A stretch of 64,000 bases of DNA from Ephemerocybe angulata (GCA_013368325.1 JAACJK010000120.1:62001-126000), one strand, 5' to 3'. Numbered from the stretch's first letter, positions 31,100 to 44,388 are shown. Translations and numbers: made by a program. Notes: generated from the sequence alone by a model not told the origin.

Positions 31100-32578
31100 G
31101 AGTGGTATACACGCATCCTCCAGGCTGTCATTTCACCTTAGCTTTTGCTGAGCGGTTCATCCATCGCCCACCTGTCCTGTTTGATGAAATAGACGCCCAT
31201 GATACTACAGCATCGTCACTGCCTTGTGGCGCTGAAGCTTCCAATTCCCGTTCTATTACCCCAGGCTCCCAGGTTCCCCGAGATCACTTTTGAGCTGCGG
31301 CGATTCCAGATAAGTAAGTACTTCTGCACGGTTTTGTATCTATCCGATTTAGGGTTGGTTATACCTACCTCATCGAGCCGTGTCGCACCACGATTCACAC
31401 CTTTCCTCCACGAAGCCTGGGGCTTACTATAATCTATGCAATGGCCATACACGATGGGCGTGTTGATATATTTATCTTCATCTAAGCACAGTTCTCATGT
31501 GTCCCACTATGCCTTCTCTGTTGGTTCGCGGCGCGCGCTATCTGAATCAGACAGTCAATGCACGAGGCATGTGCTTAGATCATAGTTTCCAAGGCTGGTA
31601 TTTCCGAAGGCAGGTGGATAGAACAGCGGTAGAGGTCCATTCTACGAGGGGTCACGCCCGCACAGGCACATCTATCCTATGGCCTTCACACACAGTCCGA
31701 GTCAGTGGCAGTGTACTCCAGTGTACCCGTGAAACTGGCTTTGAAGATTGAACGACAAATACATAGATTAGGGAATCACACTGCCCCTACAAGTTCCGTC
31801 ACATAAAATAGGCGCCCGCGGAGGAACTTTCCGGGGTGTCGGTTCCATTCCTCCAGTTCTGACATGTCTACTATTGACATAGGCGCGCGCACCTGGACAA
31901 CAGAATAATTGACGAGCCCTTCAATCGGACGAACGACAAGCCACCGGTATGTTTGTGTTCACAGTCCAATCCCCGTCGTTAAGTATTTCCGAAACGATGT
32001 TGGCGCTACATCAATTGTGAGAAACTTTACTATCCCTCAGAGTAATACATACGAATGCTGTGGTGCTCTTCCTACATTTGAGATTAGGCGCAGTGGGGAT
32101 AAATTCAAGGGCTGTATGAGTGGCAAGGAATTTGGGGTGGGGGTCTGCTGTTTGCCCTTCTGCCGCTATTTCTGTCATTAATATATCATGCCGCAGTCTC
32201 ACCTACTCCGTCACATTAATTCGACGCCCGGTGCACAGCATTGGCTATGCAGCCGAGATAACAGCACTACGAATGTCATTCCAGGCCTGTGTACAAACCT
32301 GTGGTGCGTTTTCTGGCGCCCAAACGCACATTCCTTCCAGCTTGGTATAAAATCTGGGATCGTGGTGTTAAAGCCGGGTCGTACAAGTTAACGTACTTTG
32401 ATCCTACCTTCCACCTACTCTGCAACTCGAGATAGAGGCTATGGACCAGCAAAGGCATGTCTCAATACGATATTCGGCACGTTGAGGCTGGAAAACTAAC
32501 GGATCGACAACAGCTCGCTCGTCGCGGACGACGCACTTGGGAAAAGGTGAATCGCTCTCACTGTCAAACGACATTATT
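31100..32578 (+). promoter_or_regulatory. 5' flank of TPR-CHAT gene 2
   Basis: No gene is seen from 30.87 kb to the ATG at 32579. The distal part repeats AAATAGACGCCC (31187), a variant at 31804 and CGACGCCCGGTGCACAGC (32222). It then carries GTATAAAATCTGGGATCGTG near 32346, the same TATA-plus-leader arrangement as in the relic at 8.79 kb. About 31.9-32.85 kb matches 8.42-9.25 kb closely. Confidence 0.5.
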
Positions 32579-35500
32579 ATGGCGCTAACAACACCAACCA
32601 GCCAATATGTCATGACAGGTAATGCATATACAGCGGCAAAAGGATGTTCGTCTCGCATGTGATTGTCTAATACCATTTTACTAGATATTATTTTCGAATG
32701 TACCAACACTCACGAAGACGGCCGGACGTCGATAAACTTGGTAGACCTCTGGGTAATGGAGACTCCAGGCGAAGGGCAAGCGAAGTTATACCCGCTCACC
32801 AACGCCTCCCCTGGGCGCTGGGAAGTGAACGGATTTATTGAAATGTGCGTGCGTCCGGCGCGAACCTTGCATTAAGGATTGTCTTTTGACTTTGATCGGA
32901 AGTCTTGCTGATACGGACGCAATCGATTGTATCATCAAGAGTGACGAGGAGGAGGACGTTGGGTTCCTCCATCTCGACATGAAGGAGATACGAGGCACAG
33001 GGGCAAATTCCGACGAGGGTGAGTACTATAGGTTTTATTATATTGGAAGCAGCGTTGAGTGACTATATTTAGAGCGCAGCAGAGAGATGGAGATGTTCTT
33101 TGAGCAGGCGAGATTGACTATGAGGTGGAAGGGCGTTGTGATACCATCGGAAAGGCATCAGATCGAGGATGGTGAGTACTTTCATGATACGAATAGAGAT
33201 ACGATGGATTTACTACGTTCATCTAGCTATGGCGGCCCAGTTGAATGACTATGCCTGGAATCAGGAATACGCCTTCGAGCAGACTGGGGATCTTTCGGCC
33301 CTGGCCGAGGCCATCTCATGTCTGAGGCAGGCGGTCGATGTTACCCCTGAGGGTCATTCCGAGCTGCCGGTCTATCTTTGCCACCTTGGAGTCACATTAA
33401 ACCGTCGGTTTGAGCGGATGGGAGAGCTTACAGACATTTTGGAGGCCATCTCATGTCTGAGGCAGGCGGTCGACGTTACCCCTGAGGGTCATTCCGAGCT
33501 GCCGGTCTATCTTTGCCACCTTGGAGTCACATTAATGCGTCGGTTTGAGCGGATGGGAGAGCTTACAGACATTTTGGAGGCCATTTCAGTTCAGCAGGAA
33601 GCTGCAGATCTCATCCCTGAGGGTCATGCTGATCTGCCGGGATTTCTCACCAACGTCGGGAACTCGCTCACCTTGCGCTTTGAACGGACGGGTGAACTCT
33701 CGGACATCACGAATGCCATCGCAGTCCAGGAAAAAGCGTTGGATCTCACCCCGCAGGGTGATGCCGATCTGCCGAGCTATCTCAACAACCTCGGGAACTC
33801 GCTCACATGCCGCTTTGAGCGGACGGGAGAGCTCTCAGATATCACGAATGCCATCGCAGTCCGACAAAAAGCGGTGGATCTCACCCCCCAGGGTCATGCT
33901 GATCTGCCGGCCTATCTCAATAACCTCGGAGGGTCGCTCACCCAGCGCTTTGAACGTACGGGCGAGATCGCAGACATAATGAGCGCCATCGCAGTCCAAC
34001 AAAAAGCGGTGGATGTCACCCCCCAGGGTCATGTGGATCTGCCGAGCTATCTCAACAACCTCGGGAACTCGCTCACATGCCGCTTTGAGCGGACGGGAGA
34101 GCTCTCAGATATCACGAATGCCATCGCAGTCCAACAAAAAGCGGTGGATGTCACCCCCCAGGGTCATGCTAATCTGCTGGCCTATCTCAATAGCCTCGGG
34201 AACTCGCTCGCCGACCGCTTTGAACGTACGGGCGAGATCGCAGACATCATGAGCGCCATCGCAGTCCAGCAACAAGGGGTGAATCTCACCCCGAAGGGTC
34301 ACGCTGAGCTTCCGGGCTATCTCAGCAACCTCGGAGGTTCGCTCACCGGCCGCTTTGAACGGATGGGCGAGATCGCAGACATCATGAGCGCCATCGCAGT
34401 CCAGCAACAAGCGGTGAATCTCACCCCGAAGGGTCACGCTGAGCTTCCGGGCTATCTCAGCAACCTCGGAGTCTCGCTCACCCGCCGCTTTGAACGGACG
34501 GGCGAGCTCTCGGACATCACGAGTGCCATCGCAGTCCACCAAAAGGCAGTCGATCTCACCCCTCAGGGTCACGTTGATCTGCCGGCGTGTCTCAACAACC
34601 TCGGGACCTCGTTCAACTGCCGCTTTGAACGGACGGGCGAGCTCGCAGACATTACGAGTGCCATCAGAGTCCAGCAAAAAGCGGTGGATCTCACCCCCAA
34701 GGGTCATGCTGTTCTGCCTGATCAACTCAACAACCTCGGAGACAGGTTCTACGGCCGTTTTGGTTCAAGTGGGAAACCCGCAGATCTGGAGGAAGCTATA
34801 TCATGCCACAAAACAGCTGCAATGTCCACCGCCGGTCGTCCACGAGCTAAACTGGAGGCAGCTCACCTTTGGGCACGCACATTGATCCGACATCACTCCC
34901 AATCACCCGAGATCATACCTGCTTTCGACATAGCAATAGGTCTGGTCGCCATAATTGCAGGCCTCGAGCAAACGCTCAAAGGCCGGTATACCCAACTTGA
35001 AAGCACCTCCACCCTCGCTCTCGAGGCGGCTGCCGCTGCATGCGCACTCGGTAGACCAGATAAGGCGTTGGAGTGGCTCGAACAAGGCCGTTGCCTTGTC
35101 TGGAACCAGCTGAACAACCTCCGTACTCCACTTGACGATTTACGGATTCAAGACGAGATTCTCGCCCAAGATATCGCGGATGTCTCCAAGCAACTCGAGC
35201 ACGCCGGATCCTCCCGGGGTCAATCCCATGTCGACATGCCGCTGTCAGAGACGATCTCTCTTGAGGATGAAGCCCGTTCCCATCTGGATCTCGCGAGACG
35301 GTGGGACGATCTCCTCAGAAAGGCGAGGGCTATACCTGGCTTTGAATCCTTCCTCATGCCCTTGCCGTGCTCTACCATTATGCAGCATCTCCCCGAATCA
35401 GGCCCTATCGTCGTCATCAACATCAACAAGCGCCGTTGTGATGCCCTTGCGCTGCTGGCGGGACTGGACGAGCCCCTGCATATCCCGCTCCCCAACTTTT

Positions 35501-36603
35501 CTATCGAGACAGCCGGTGACTATAGAGCCGCGCTGGACTCCCGATTGCGTGCCCGTCAACTGCGCACACGAGAGGTAGAAGATATGGCACCTCTACTGGA
35601 TGAGGCGCGAACAGCAGGGCCGCGGCTGAAGAAGTGCCGTGTCAATGATGATCCAGTGCATCACGTCCTGCGTGGTCTTTGGGAGAAGGTAGTGAAGCCG
35701 ATACTGGACGGTCTTGGGTTCTCAGTAAGTTTTCTCCGCTGTAATTTTTAGGACCTGATACATGGTTCCGGACAGATCCTCGACCAATCATCTAGGGGGT
35801 TACTGCCAAGGCTGTGGTGGTGCCCCACCGGCCCCCTCTCATTCCTGCCCCTTCACGCAGCAGGGATCTACCAAGGCTCGGCCTCCGAATGCGTCTTCGA
35901 CTACGTGGTATCCTCCTACATGCCAACCGTCACCAGCCTTACTGACCGAGTGAAGAATCATCGTTCAATCGATGCGAAGGCCGCAGGTCTGCTGCTCACG
36001 AGCCAACCCAACGCACCCGGTGCTCCACCAATCCCCGGGACGACAAAGGAGATACGGGCGATCGCTGAAAGGGCCGAGAAGAATGGAGTCAGGGCCAAGA
36101 AGCTTGAAGGGGACGAGATATCTATCGAGGCGTGTCTCGAAGAGATGAAAGACTTCAGCAGCGTTCATCTTGCATGCCACGGCTCCCAGAACGCAGCCGA
36201 GCCACTCCAAAGTCGCTTCCTCTTCCACCAGGGCTCCCTGGAGCTCGGAACTATCTTGAAGTCGAACCTCAAGAACGCCGATCTCGCCTTCCTGTCGGCG
36301 TGTCAAACCAGCACCGGTCAGGAGAAGCTCGCCGACGAAGCGGTCCACCTCGCTGCAGGGATGCTCGCCGCAGGATATCGTAGGGTCATCGGGACGATGT
36401 GGTCGATCGGGGACGCACCCGCACAGCAGGTCGCCATCACTTTCTACGAATACCTGTTCAGTCATCGGGATGGAACCAGTGGCACCGGTTTCGATGGGAC
36501 TCACTCTGCGGTCGCCCTACACCACGCCACCCACCAATTGCGCCTCGACGACTCCGAGCACTCCTTGCTAACCTGGATTCCATTCGTCCATTTTGGCTAT
36601 TAG
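32579..36603 (+). CDS. TPR-CHAT protein 2 (N-terminal domain + 11 repeats + CHAT)
   Basis: Exons 32579-32618, 32685-32844, 32903-33018, 33073-33171, 33227-35724 and 35776-36603 stay in frame and give 1246 residues. Residues 1-138 form a domain (IIFECTNTHEDG.., ASPGRWEVNGFIEI, DCIIKSDEEEDVGF, ARLTMRWKGVVIPSE) that may be C2-like; it recurs alone at 56.2-56.9 kb. Eleven 45-residue repeats run over about 155-649, then a cap repeat, and a C-terminal CHAT domain with His about 1106 (ACHG) and Cys about 1147 (SACQTSTG). The last intron is 51 nt at the same codon as in gene 1. A predicted regulated cysteine protease; trigger and substrate unknown. An extra upstream exon cannot be excluded. Confidence 0.85.
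33310..33579 (+). repeat. Recent 135-bp tandem duplication inside the TPR array
   Basis: The 135-bp stretch encoding the second half of repeat 1 and the first half of repeat 2 (EAISCLRQAVDVTPEGHSEL..) is repeated head to tail with only a few changes, adding exactly one 45-codon unit. Confidence 0.85.
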
Positions 36604-38440
36604 TGTTATGCTTCTCACATATACCATATTAGCTATTCTGTCCGTCGTTTCCGGTTTCTTACTTGCTTCCTGCTTCTCTGGTGATTTCTACATTTATGCC
36701 TCTAGGTTCCCCGTTCTATTATTACTTGACTATTACGACTGTTCACACGACTGTTCCTTCCAATTGTGCTTAATCTTTAACGATCACTCCTATACTTTGT
36801 ACTCAAAATGTCTCTTCCATTCCAAGCTGAACTGCTTGTGTCACGTACGTCTATTCCCGTTACGACAAGTAAAGTGCTGTACCCTTAAACAATACACGGA
36901 CGAATAACACCATGATGCTTTGCTCTGTGTACCTCCGTGAAATCTCTTTCCCAAGCGCGTCTAGGTCGTCTACTATGTCAGCCGAGGCATATTGAGCACC
37001 ATCGGACTGGAGCCAGAGACCTCAATCCCGCTCCGTCCATTACCCATATCCCGGTCGCACCCATCCGTCCATTCGCCCATCCGGGATGGTGGTGGTGGGA
37101 TGGTGTCGGGAATAGGTGAGAGCAGCTGACGATTCATCGATCCATCTACATGCATTTGCAAGGGGCATGGAAATCACAACTCGATCTTCGCGCCTAACCG
37201 AAGCTATAGCCAGAACGCTGGATCCTGATCGAATACGGTCACTGGCAGCGGCACACTACGACATTTAGGACCTCCTCCTGGCCCATTCCCCAACTACCTT
37301 CGTCCATCCACATCAACCTGCAGAGGGCGAGAAACGACCAACCGGCCGGCAGAACGAACGTCAAACGAACCAAGAGTCACTCGAGCAGACCGACCTCAGC
37401 CTATCCCGCACTGACATCCAACGACAACGCCCCGCAGGTCCGATTCAGAGGAAGAACGGGGAGGCAGTCCGCATTATGCAGCTGCGCCTGCCGTCCTAGC
37501 ACGGTCAGAACGCATCGTCCGTACTTCTGAGCGACGTTGGATAGCGGATGCCTGGTGATACTTCATGTCAATCGAAGGAAGGCACCGCGCGGCGGTCACG
37601 CCTTTCCCAACCTGCGAGCACACCTACTACTAAGCCCGACGACCAGTAACGTCTAGCCATGAAAAGACGGATGTGCACCGCGAGGGCGACCATCGCGACC
37701 TTCGGGTTGCAACGCCGAGGAGGTCGAGGCTTCATCTTCCGACGAGGTCGCTATACCGCGAGCCGCGAGGACGGTTCTGAGCGAGAAAGAACCGATGAGG
37801 GGAGGCTCGGTACAGGAATGGTGTGGAGACGCTAACCGGGTCTCTATGTAATTCCATTCAGTACAGGGAGACACGCCAATATGCGGACTCGTTGTGTATG
37901 CCGACGCCAGATAATTGACTGTATTACCCGATTCAAGTTAGCGCGAGCGACGGTTACGAGAGTTCTCGACGCACCTGAACCATCCGCCTTGATATTCCAA
38001 CAAGACGGTGGTTGGCCTAGCGGTGTACGCAAATTGGGAGGCTAGTATAAACGAACTCGAGCGTGCGACAGCGCCGATCCAAATGATTCGGGTGGAATAT
38101 CTCATGGAACGCCCCTGCGGTTCTCAACCCAACTGCTCGAGCGGTCGTAACGTCTGACCTGCCGTGGGGGGTTATCGAGGAGGGAAAGAGTTGGCGGTGG
38201 GCTGGTTTGAGCTTCGCGACAAGGTTCTGTGGGTTGAGGGGAACTATACTTGTTCGTCTGTCGAGAGCGAAGCAAGAACTACGGGGTGAGTAGAGGTTCG
38301 TACATTGATTGGATAATGGGTACACTGTACACACAGCAAGTATCGACCTGCGCACTGGTTAGCTCGTGACGCACAGCGATCTACGATAATGAGAACATAC
38401 CTTAAGATAACCACACCCTCTCGTCCCACCCATCATCGCC
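36604..38440. other. Intergenic, no gene seen
   Basis: T-rich 3' flank after TPR-CHAT gene 2, then unrecognised sequence. A short stretch near 37180-37200 (CGATCTTCGCGCCTAACC) matches the last exon of the SNARE gene at 52.8 kb and may be a scrap of it. Confidence 0.35.
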
Positions 38441-38449
38441 ATCCTCAAC

Positions 38450-38667
38450 ACGTCTGGCAGCATCTCTACAACCCCGGTGAGCTCCGCCTACACCCTGGAT
38501 CTTTTGCACTTTGCCTGAAAGAGACGAAGACGGCGACGATCAGCATGGCGATGGTCATGGCTTGAGGGAACCAACACCGGAACCGATGCCGAGTACCTGG
38601 GACGCGCGGAGTGAGGGTTGCGAGGAGGAGGTGCCGAAGGAAATGAAGCGGTTATTCTGTGAGCATG
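38450..38667 (-). pseudogene. Broken copy of the Bet1/Sft1-type SNARE, last exon
   Basis: On the minus strand this stretch aligns with exon 3 of the gene at 52759-53220: NNRFISFGTSSSQPSLRAS corresponds to NDRFASFGTSLSQASLRAR. Just before the membrane anchor a one-base deletion gives AAGCCATGA, so LKP is followed by a stop; in another frame the anchor IAMLIVAVFV is still readable. Exons 1 and 2 were not found. Confidence 0.65.
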
Positions 38668-38669
38668 CG

Positions 38670-39610
38670 CTCAATGGTCATTCCATTCGGGCTCTAGGAA
38701 GAATGAGATCGGGTATCCAGAATATGGGAACGGAGATATGTGGGTCTTTGAAGGCAAACATGGCGGGCGTAGCCAAGGATTGGGATACGTAGTGGTACAA
38801 TCTACACATGATAAGGATGGATTCTGCGCCATGTTAGCACATAACCCGCAGCATATTATGGCCACAAACACACACCTATACAACTACATTCATTCCTTGA
38901 TCCCTCAAGCCTCAAACCTCATTCATTCTCTAACGTCCACCCGTCGAAAAGCGTGCTTCGCGCCTACCCAAAGTCGCGAAAATGAAAACTGGGCAGTCGG
39001 CAAGAGCTAAGCGCTGAGCACCCCTGTACCTGACACTGCCTGTGCCGATGCCAAGTACCTGTTTTTCCTAGATGGGGTTTGCTTAGAGAAGGGAGAGGCA
39101 ACTAAACAGGGTGGTCGTGAGGGCCAGGAGCCTGAATGGTCGCGGAAAACGCGTCTAACACCGATGAAGGACGCCTCGCACCGAGCCGACATGCTTTCAA
39201 TCTTGCGAATGAACCGAGGAAGCCTGGCATGAGGAGAATAGGATGGCCCAGAAACGGGGATCGTGGTCGAAAGAGAAGTGCTTCATCGGAACGACTTGGC
39301 AAAGGCCCGTGCGTATTAAGAGATCCCAGGGGCTTGATCCGAACAACCCTCGGCCGCCAGCCTCCGACAATGTGCCGCAGTTCAATGTGAAGTAACGCTC
39401 GAACCCGCGGAAGGCCTGCATGAAGTGGAGTTATGAGAATGCGGACAATGCATATGTGATTCGTAAAGATTTATTGAACGTTGTAGATAATGTTACAGCA
39501 AGTCATCAATCGGCTATTGAGGATTGTGCTTGTCACCGCCGACCTCTCGTTCGCCGAAGTCTAGATGTCAACCCTGAAAACAGGTGAGTTCAATACACTT
39601 GGATGGAGCT
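38670..39610. other. Intergenic, no gene seen
   Basis: Around 38.95-39.05 kb there is a weak second resemblance to the SNARE last exon (TTCGCGCCTACCCAAAG, CGATGCCAAGTACCTG). Otherwise nothing is recognised. Confidence 0.3.
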
Positions 39611-39617
39611 GCGAGAC

Positions 39618-41413
39618 CTACTTGAGGACATAGCGGTAGCGGACCTTGCCAGTCTTCATTCCCTGGACAGCTTTCCCAACTTCCTTCACTGAGAATCGCA
39701 AACCCTCAGTAATGGAAGAGCAGTACGAGATTCCAAGAACGTACTGGGAAGCAATTCAATGTAGCTCTTGACTCCCTCTTTCACAGCGAGATCCAGCATC
39801 TCGACAATCTCAGCCTTGCTTCCGCTGTGGAAAGTCAGTACGTGTGTCTTCGTATTCCAACAACAAGGGAGGCGGGGGAACCTACATGTGGCTTCCACCA
39901 AGTAGAACACCGCTGGCAATCATGCCTAATTTGAGAGGGTTAAGGTGAGTCGTGGTCATCACTTATTGGATCGGGTGACGTACTGAACGCTTCAATGGGT
40001 GGCAAGGCGTCGTCGGGAAGCGCGAGCATGATGCAGCGACCGTGCACCTTGAGCGTGGCAAAGATATCGCTGAGGGGGATGTGATGAGAGACATCCACAG
40101 TGCACTAATTGGATCCGTCAGCATTATGTCAGACTTGTGAGCCCAATTCTCTCTACCAAAATTATATCGAGGGTGTCAGTCCACTCTTCGACCCAGTTCT
40201 TGGCTCCGGTGTTCACAAAATCGGTTGCTCCGAGCGCAAGTGCGTCAACCTATACAAGAAGGATTAGATTTGAAGGCTATTCGGAAGTGTTAAACATGAA
40301 TAGCCTGCCTTCTTATTCTCGCTGTGCGAGAAAGCAACGACCCTATCGCACTTCATGGCCTTGGCGAATTGAAGGCCATAATGTCTATAAAAAATCATTG
40401 TCAGTGATCGTATATCACGAGCTACAGGACCCATGTACCCAATCCCTCCAATTCCAATGACGCCAACAGACTTTCCGGGTCTAAGCAGTGCGTAAGCGGT
40501 ACAAATGGATGGGACGACAGAAAGATATCGTACCCTGCACCATTGGTTCTCAAAGGCGAATACGCAGTAATACCGGCACACAACATAGGCGACGCTTGCT
40601 CCAAAGACAATGCATCGGGGATCGGGAACACGAACAACTCGTTCAGGCGGATGGCAGTGGCATATCCACCTTGAGAGACTGTACCCTATTTTAAGCGTCA
40701 GTACCTCTAATATAAATGGGAGATATCGACCGAGAAAACGCACATCGGGATAGACAGAGTTATACGAATGGATAGGCTTGAGGCAGCTTTGATGCGTAGT
40801 CAGTTGATGGAAATTATAACTCCAGAATGGATATTCATATACTCACTAGTTCTCTGCCCCGCTCTTGCATCGTTGACAGTTGTAGCAAGAGCCGACTTGT
40901 GCGCTTGAAAGCTTGTATCAGTATTGGCCAGTGAATATATGTGGATCAACGAGACGAACCCCACGCCCACGCGGTCTCCAACTTTGAATTCCGTGACCTT
41001 AGGCCCGACTCGAACGACGTGGCCAGTTATTTCGTGACCCGGAATGAGGGGCTAGTACCGGTCAGCACTTCAACCATGAGTCGAATTGTATATCGACTCA
41101 CCAAAATAATGTCTCCCCAACCACCGGTGATGGTATGAATCTATCGAAGCAATCCAATACCGTAAGGCTTCCCCCGGTCGACTGAGAAATCACAATTCCT
41201 CACATCCGATCCACAGATCCCACAGTACTCAATCTTGATATCAACATCCTTATCTTCCATCCCTTTAGGTTTAAAGTCGGTGACTTGAAACTGATCCCAT
41301 AGCTTGGTATCGTGCACACTGTCTTCCAGTCAGCACTATTCCAGTGATGTCCGAGCGTGACGGGAAGTTACTTACGCGTAGCCTTTCCACTGAAGCTCGG
41401 CGTTAGAGGACAT
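39618..41413 (-). CDS. Zinc-dependent alcohol dehydrogenase 1 (cinnamyl-alcohol-dehydrogenase type)
   Basis: Fourteen short exons, from ATG 41413 to TAG 39618, total 1059 nt and give 352 residues, the usual length of this medium-chain family. Catalytic zinc ligands: CGICGSD, GHEI and the Cys in [13 protein letters not shown]. Structural zinc lobe: [15 protein letters not shown]. Nucleotide-binding motif [11 protein letters not shown]-terminal [18 protein letters not shown]. Likely an NADP(H)-dependent reductase of aldehydes, like yeast Adh6/Adh7 and plant CAD. The intron after FSHSENKK starts with GC (GCAGGC) where the paralogue has GTACGT. The tandem paralogue lies at 44.4-46.2 kb. Confidence 0.88.
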
Positions 41414-42615
41414 TTTGCGTTGAAGGTGGTATATGCGGGAACTGAGAGAGAGACGCTGAGGCAATGCCGACCAATTCTAAGGCGAGTTTTATATTGTACG
41501 CCGTATGCCATGCCCTCTGTACCCACTACCTAGATAGATATCGGATAAGTGGCTGGGGTTACCAATCCTCGGGATTCTGTCCCAAACAGTGACTAATACC
41601 TACGGGCCTTGATTAATAACATGACAATGACCTTGCTGCTTCTTAGGCAGAGAAACATGGTTGCGTACGGCAATCGAGTCATTGTTGAGTTCATGGTCCA
41701 TACTTGGGTGCGACAAGTAGTAGTCAGCCGCATTTTGCCTCGAGCCAAATCCTGGGCTAATTTCTCAGGTTGAGAGGAATGCGTGATTCTGAGTGACCCG
41801 GACATACTTGGTGCAGTGGCTCATCATGGGCTTATCGAAGAGCCATATTGAAAGTAGCCGCCCCCTGACAGACCCAATTATTTGCTGACATTGTTAAAGA
41901 TCCCCGGTACGTTAGTACTGCAGCATCGTGAGAAGTGCCGTTATACTCATCGTCATAATTCTGAGAAGTCTTCCACGGTTTTCTATTTTCAGGTCTGCGA
42001 CCAATAGTAGGGACCACGATAACGCACACTGTGGAGTAATTGATCAGCCCTCAACCATGGACTGACAGAGCAAGGTCGAGTGCCACGGACATCGTTGTAA
42101 TCCAGTTCAATGAGACTTTTGAGAGGCCATGATATCGCGCCTGGGCGTGCACCCCTCCGGATATAAGCGACTTTTCTTTCCACCCCATTACACGCTATAG
42201 GGGGTCACGGGTAAGATAGCCAGCGCGCACAGGATGAGAATCGGCCTCGAGCTCCGGTTTGCAAGAACCGAGAGTGCGGTGGAATACTCGTGGTCTATCG
42301 GCGAGAAGGAATAAATCCTCGGGTTACAGTACGTATAATCTCCGGATCCTCCTGCAAAGTAAGTTCTCGAAAGACGACGAACGTGCACTTGAGAAAGTCA
42401 TGGCTTCCATCTCCCTGACCCTTTCTGTCGTGTTCTATGCCCCACAGAAGTTCCGTTTCTAGTCACATTAGCATCCGGGCGAGTGCGCGGGTTTCTGGTC
42501 TTCACCAAGCACCCCGGGGCTGCGGTCAGCGGCGTCTTATATGTGAGATAGTCGGCCCGCGTTCTGGAATCGTAACCTGCTACAACGAAGGGAAATGGGT
42601 TGCATGTACAGCAGC
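41414..42615. other. Upstream region of ADH 1, duplicated
   Basis: Parts (about 41.6-42.15 kb) match about 46.27-46.8 kb upstream of ADH 2, e.g. TTGCTGCTTCTTAG and GTTGCGTACGGCAATC. No gene is recognised. Confidence 0.4.
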
Positions 42616-42619
42616 CGAG

Positions 42620-43960
42620 ACATAACTCAGGGGATCGGTGGGCGGAGATAATGGTCGTTGAGGTAGTGGGGCTCGGGGGTCCTTCCTATTCGAGCGTCGG
42701 GGTGAGTTTACAGCACCTGAGAATGACGTTCCCATACGCGAGCAGGCCGAGTGAAGACTGCAGAATCCACGTGGCCCTTGGGCGGCGTGGGGTCAATTCC
42801 CCGACCTCGACAAACGAGCTCTTCGACATCCAGACGCTCATCTTAGAGCAGGCGACCTCCCCGAGCTCTTTGACCCGAAGATGCCAATCTCTTTCCATCG
42901 AGACGCACGTTGTCGTGGAACAAGCGACGTCTTCGACTTCAAGACGATGACTTCTGGAGCTACGGGAGCCTCACTCTCGACAAAGGCGCAGTTCAGTCGA
43001 CGCTCATCCTAGAACACGCGGTCGTTTCGACCTCGGGGTGTCCATCGTCGCCAAGGACCTCGGAACCCCAGGAGATGTCTACGGAGTCGCGAGCATTCCC
43101 TTTCCATCCTCTACCCTCCCATTCCGCACTTCCCCTGTGCGTCCCGCACCTATCATCCCCAGCGAATTGGAGTTTGCCATGCTATAGCTTATCTGTGATC
43201 CGTTCGATTCCTCTCCCACTTCCAGTGCATTCCACGACATCCTCGATCCCGATCCTCCTTCCCACAGCGCCCAGCGCTCGTCGTCCTTTCCCACCCCACC
43301 CAGCGTAAGTCCGACACATGCAGCACCTTCTTTCTCGAACCCAGTGTCCTCCAGTCGCCCAGTGTGAAGCTGTTCAGGTCGGTCTGGCGCTCGAGCGTTA
43401 TTCGGAAAGTTCCATGCAACATCTTGATTCGACTGGGATTGGTGATACAAAGCATAGTAGCAGGCGGGATTGGGATTGAAAGAGTGGAGATCGAGAAACG
43501 GAACCGACGATATTCTGCCGGTAGCGAAGCCAAGTTGAATTGCGCCGATATCGAAGGTCCACAGAACTAGGTGTCGCTGGCGCTGGACAGTCAGGTCAAT
43601 GGGGGCATTGCGTGGTGCCCTGCTTTACCTCTGTACACAGACGTATAATCCTGAGGCAAGAAGGCGGGCCCAAGGCGAGCATACGCGCTAGAACGCTCAT
43701 CCTGACGGGACCGCCAACGCCCAGGTGCAAGCATGTATGCGAGTGTGTTAGTCGATACACCATATCGAGAGTGTCGTCAGTCGATAGCGGCGTATACGCG
43801 ATCTCCTCCTAGGTGTATGGAGGCCGAAATGGCGAAAGGGAGGTATTCACTGTGGACGACATCGACGTCGACGACGAAGCAGAAAATGCCCTGCCATCGT
43901 CGAAGCTGCAGCCAAACATGCCGCAAAGTGATGACTAACGCGCCACCCGGCCCCGGCACC
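42620..43960. repeat. Dispersed repeat R, copy 3
   Basis: Third copy, with CCCGACCTCGACAAACGAGC at 42800 and AAGCAGAAAATG near 43876. It lies between the two ADH genes. Confidence 0.58.
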
Positions 43961-44388
43961 TACAGTGTACTAACAGTAGCCTATCGGTAGCAGGTCTACA
44001 AATCCGCACCCATACGAAGACAGTTGATGAACAACCTTCGTATCCCGGTCACGCAGCGGCACGTTCATGGGATAGTCATCGGTGGTCGTATGATGTCGAT
44101 GATACGGGTCGCGCTGCCAATCCATCCCCCATCAGACTATCGGCCAGGTTGCGAAAATACCTGGATATGTTCGCTTGTACGGGGCATCCTGATTCCTGTC
44201 GGATGGATACGCAGAAGACGGGGCACGCGACGACTGGGTTGAGAGTAAGGGTGTATCATATATGCAGTCCACAAGAAGCTACTAAACAGTCATAGATACG
44301 GTTTGGATTGAAGCCGTCCATGGCTATCTCCGACTCGGACGGATTTGTGCTTGGCCCACAAACCCACAAACCTCTCGCCATCTGAACT
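43961..44388. other. Intergenic, no gene seen
   Basis: Nothing recognised between repeat R and ADH 2. Confidence 0.35.

Noticed and set aside
34105..34725. 206-codon minus-strand frame inside TPR-CHAT gene 2, and similar ones in gene 1
   Set aside because: These are shadows of the periodic repeat array read backwards; they have no features of their own.
331..36603. Link of the TPR-CHAT genes to a type III-E CRISPR (Craspase) system
   Set aside because: Only the TPR-CHAT architecture is shared. No effector nuclease or array exists here, and fungi lack CRISPR systems.
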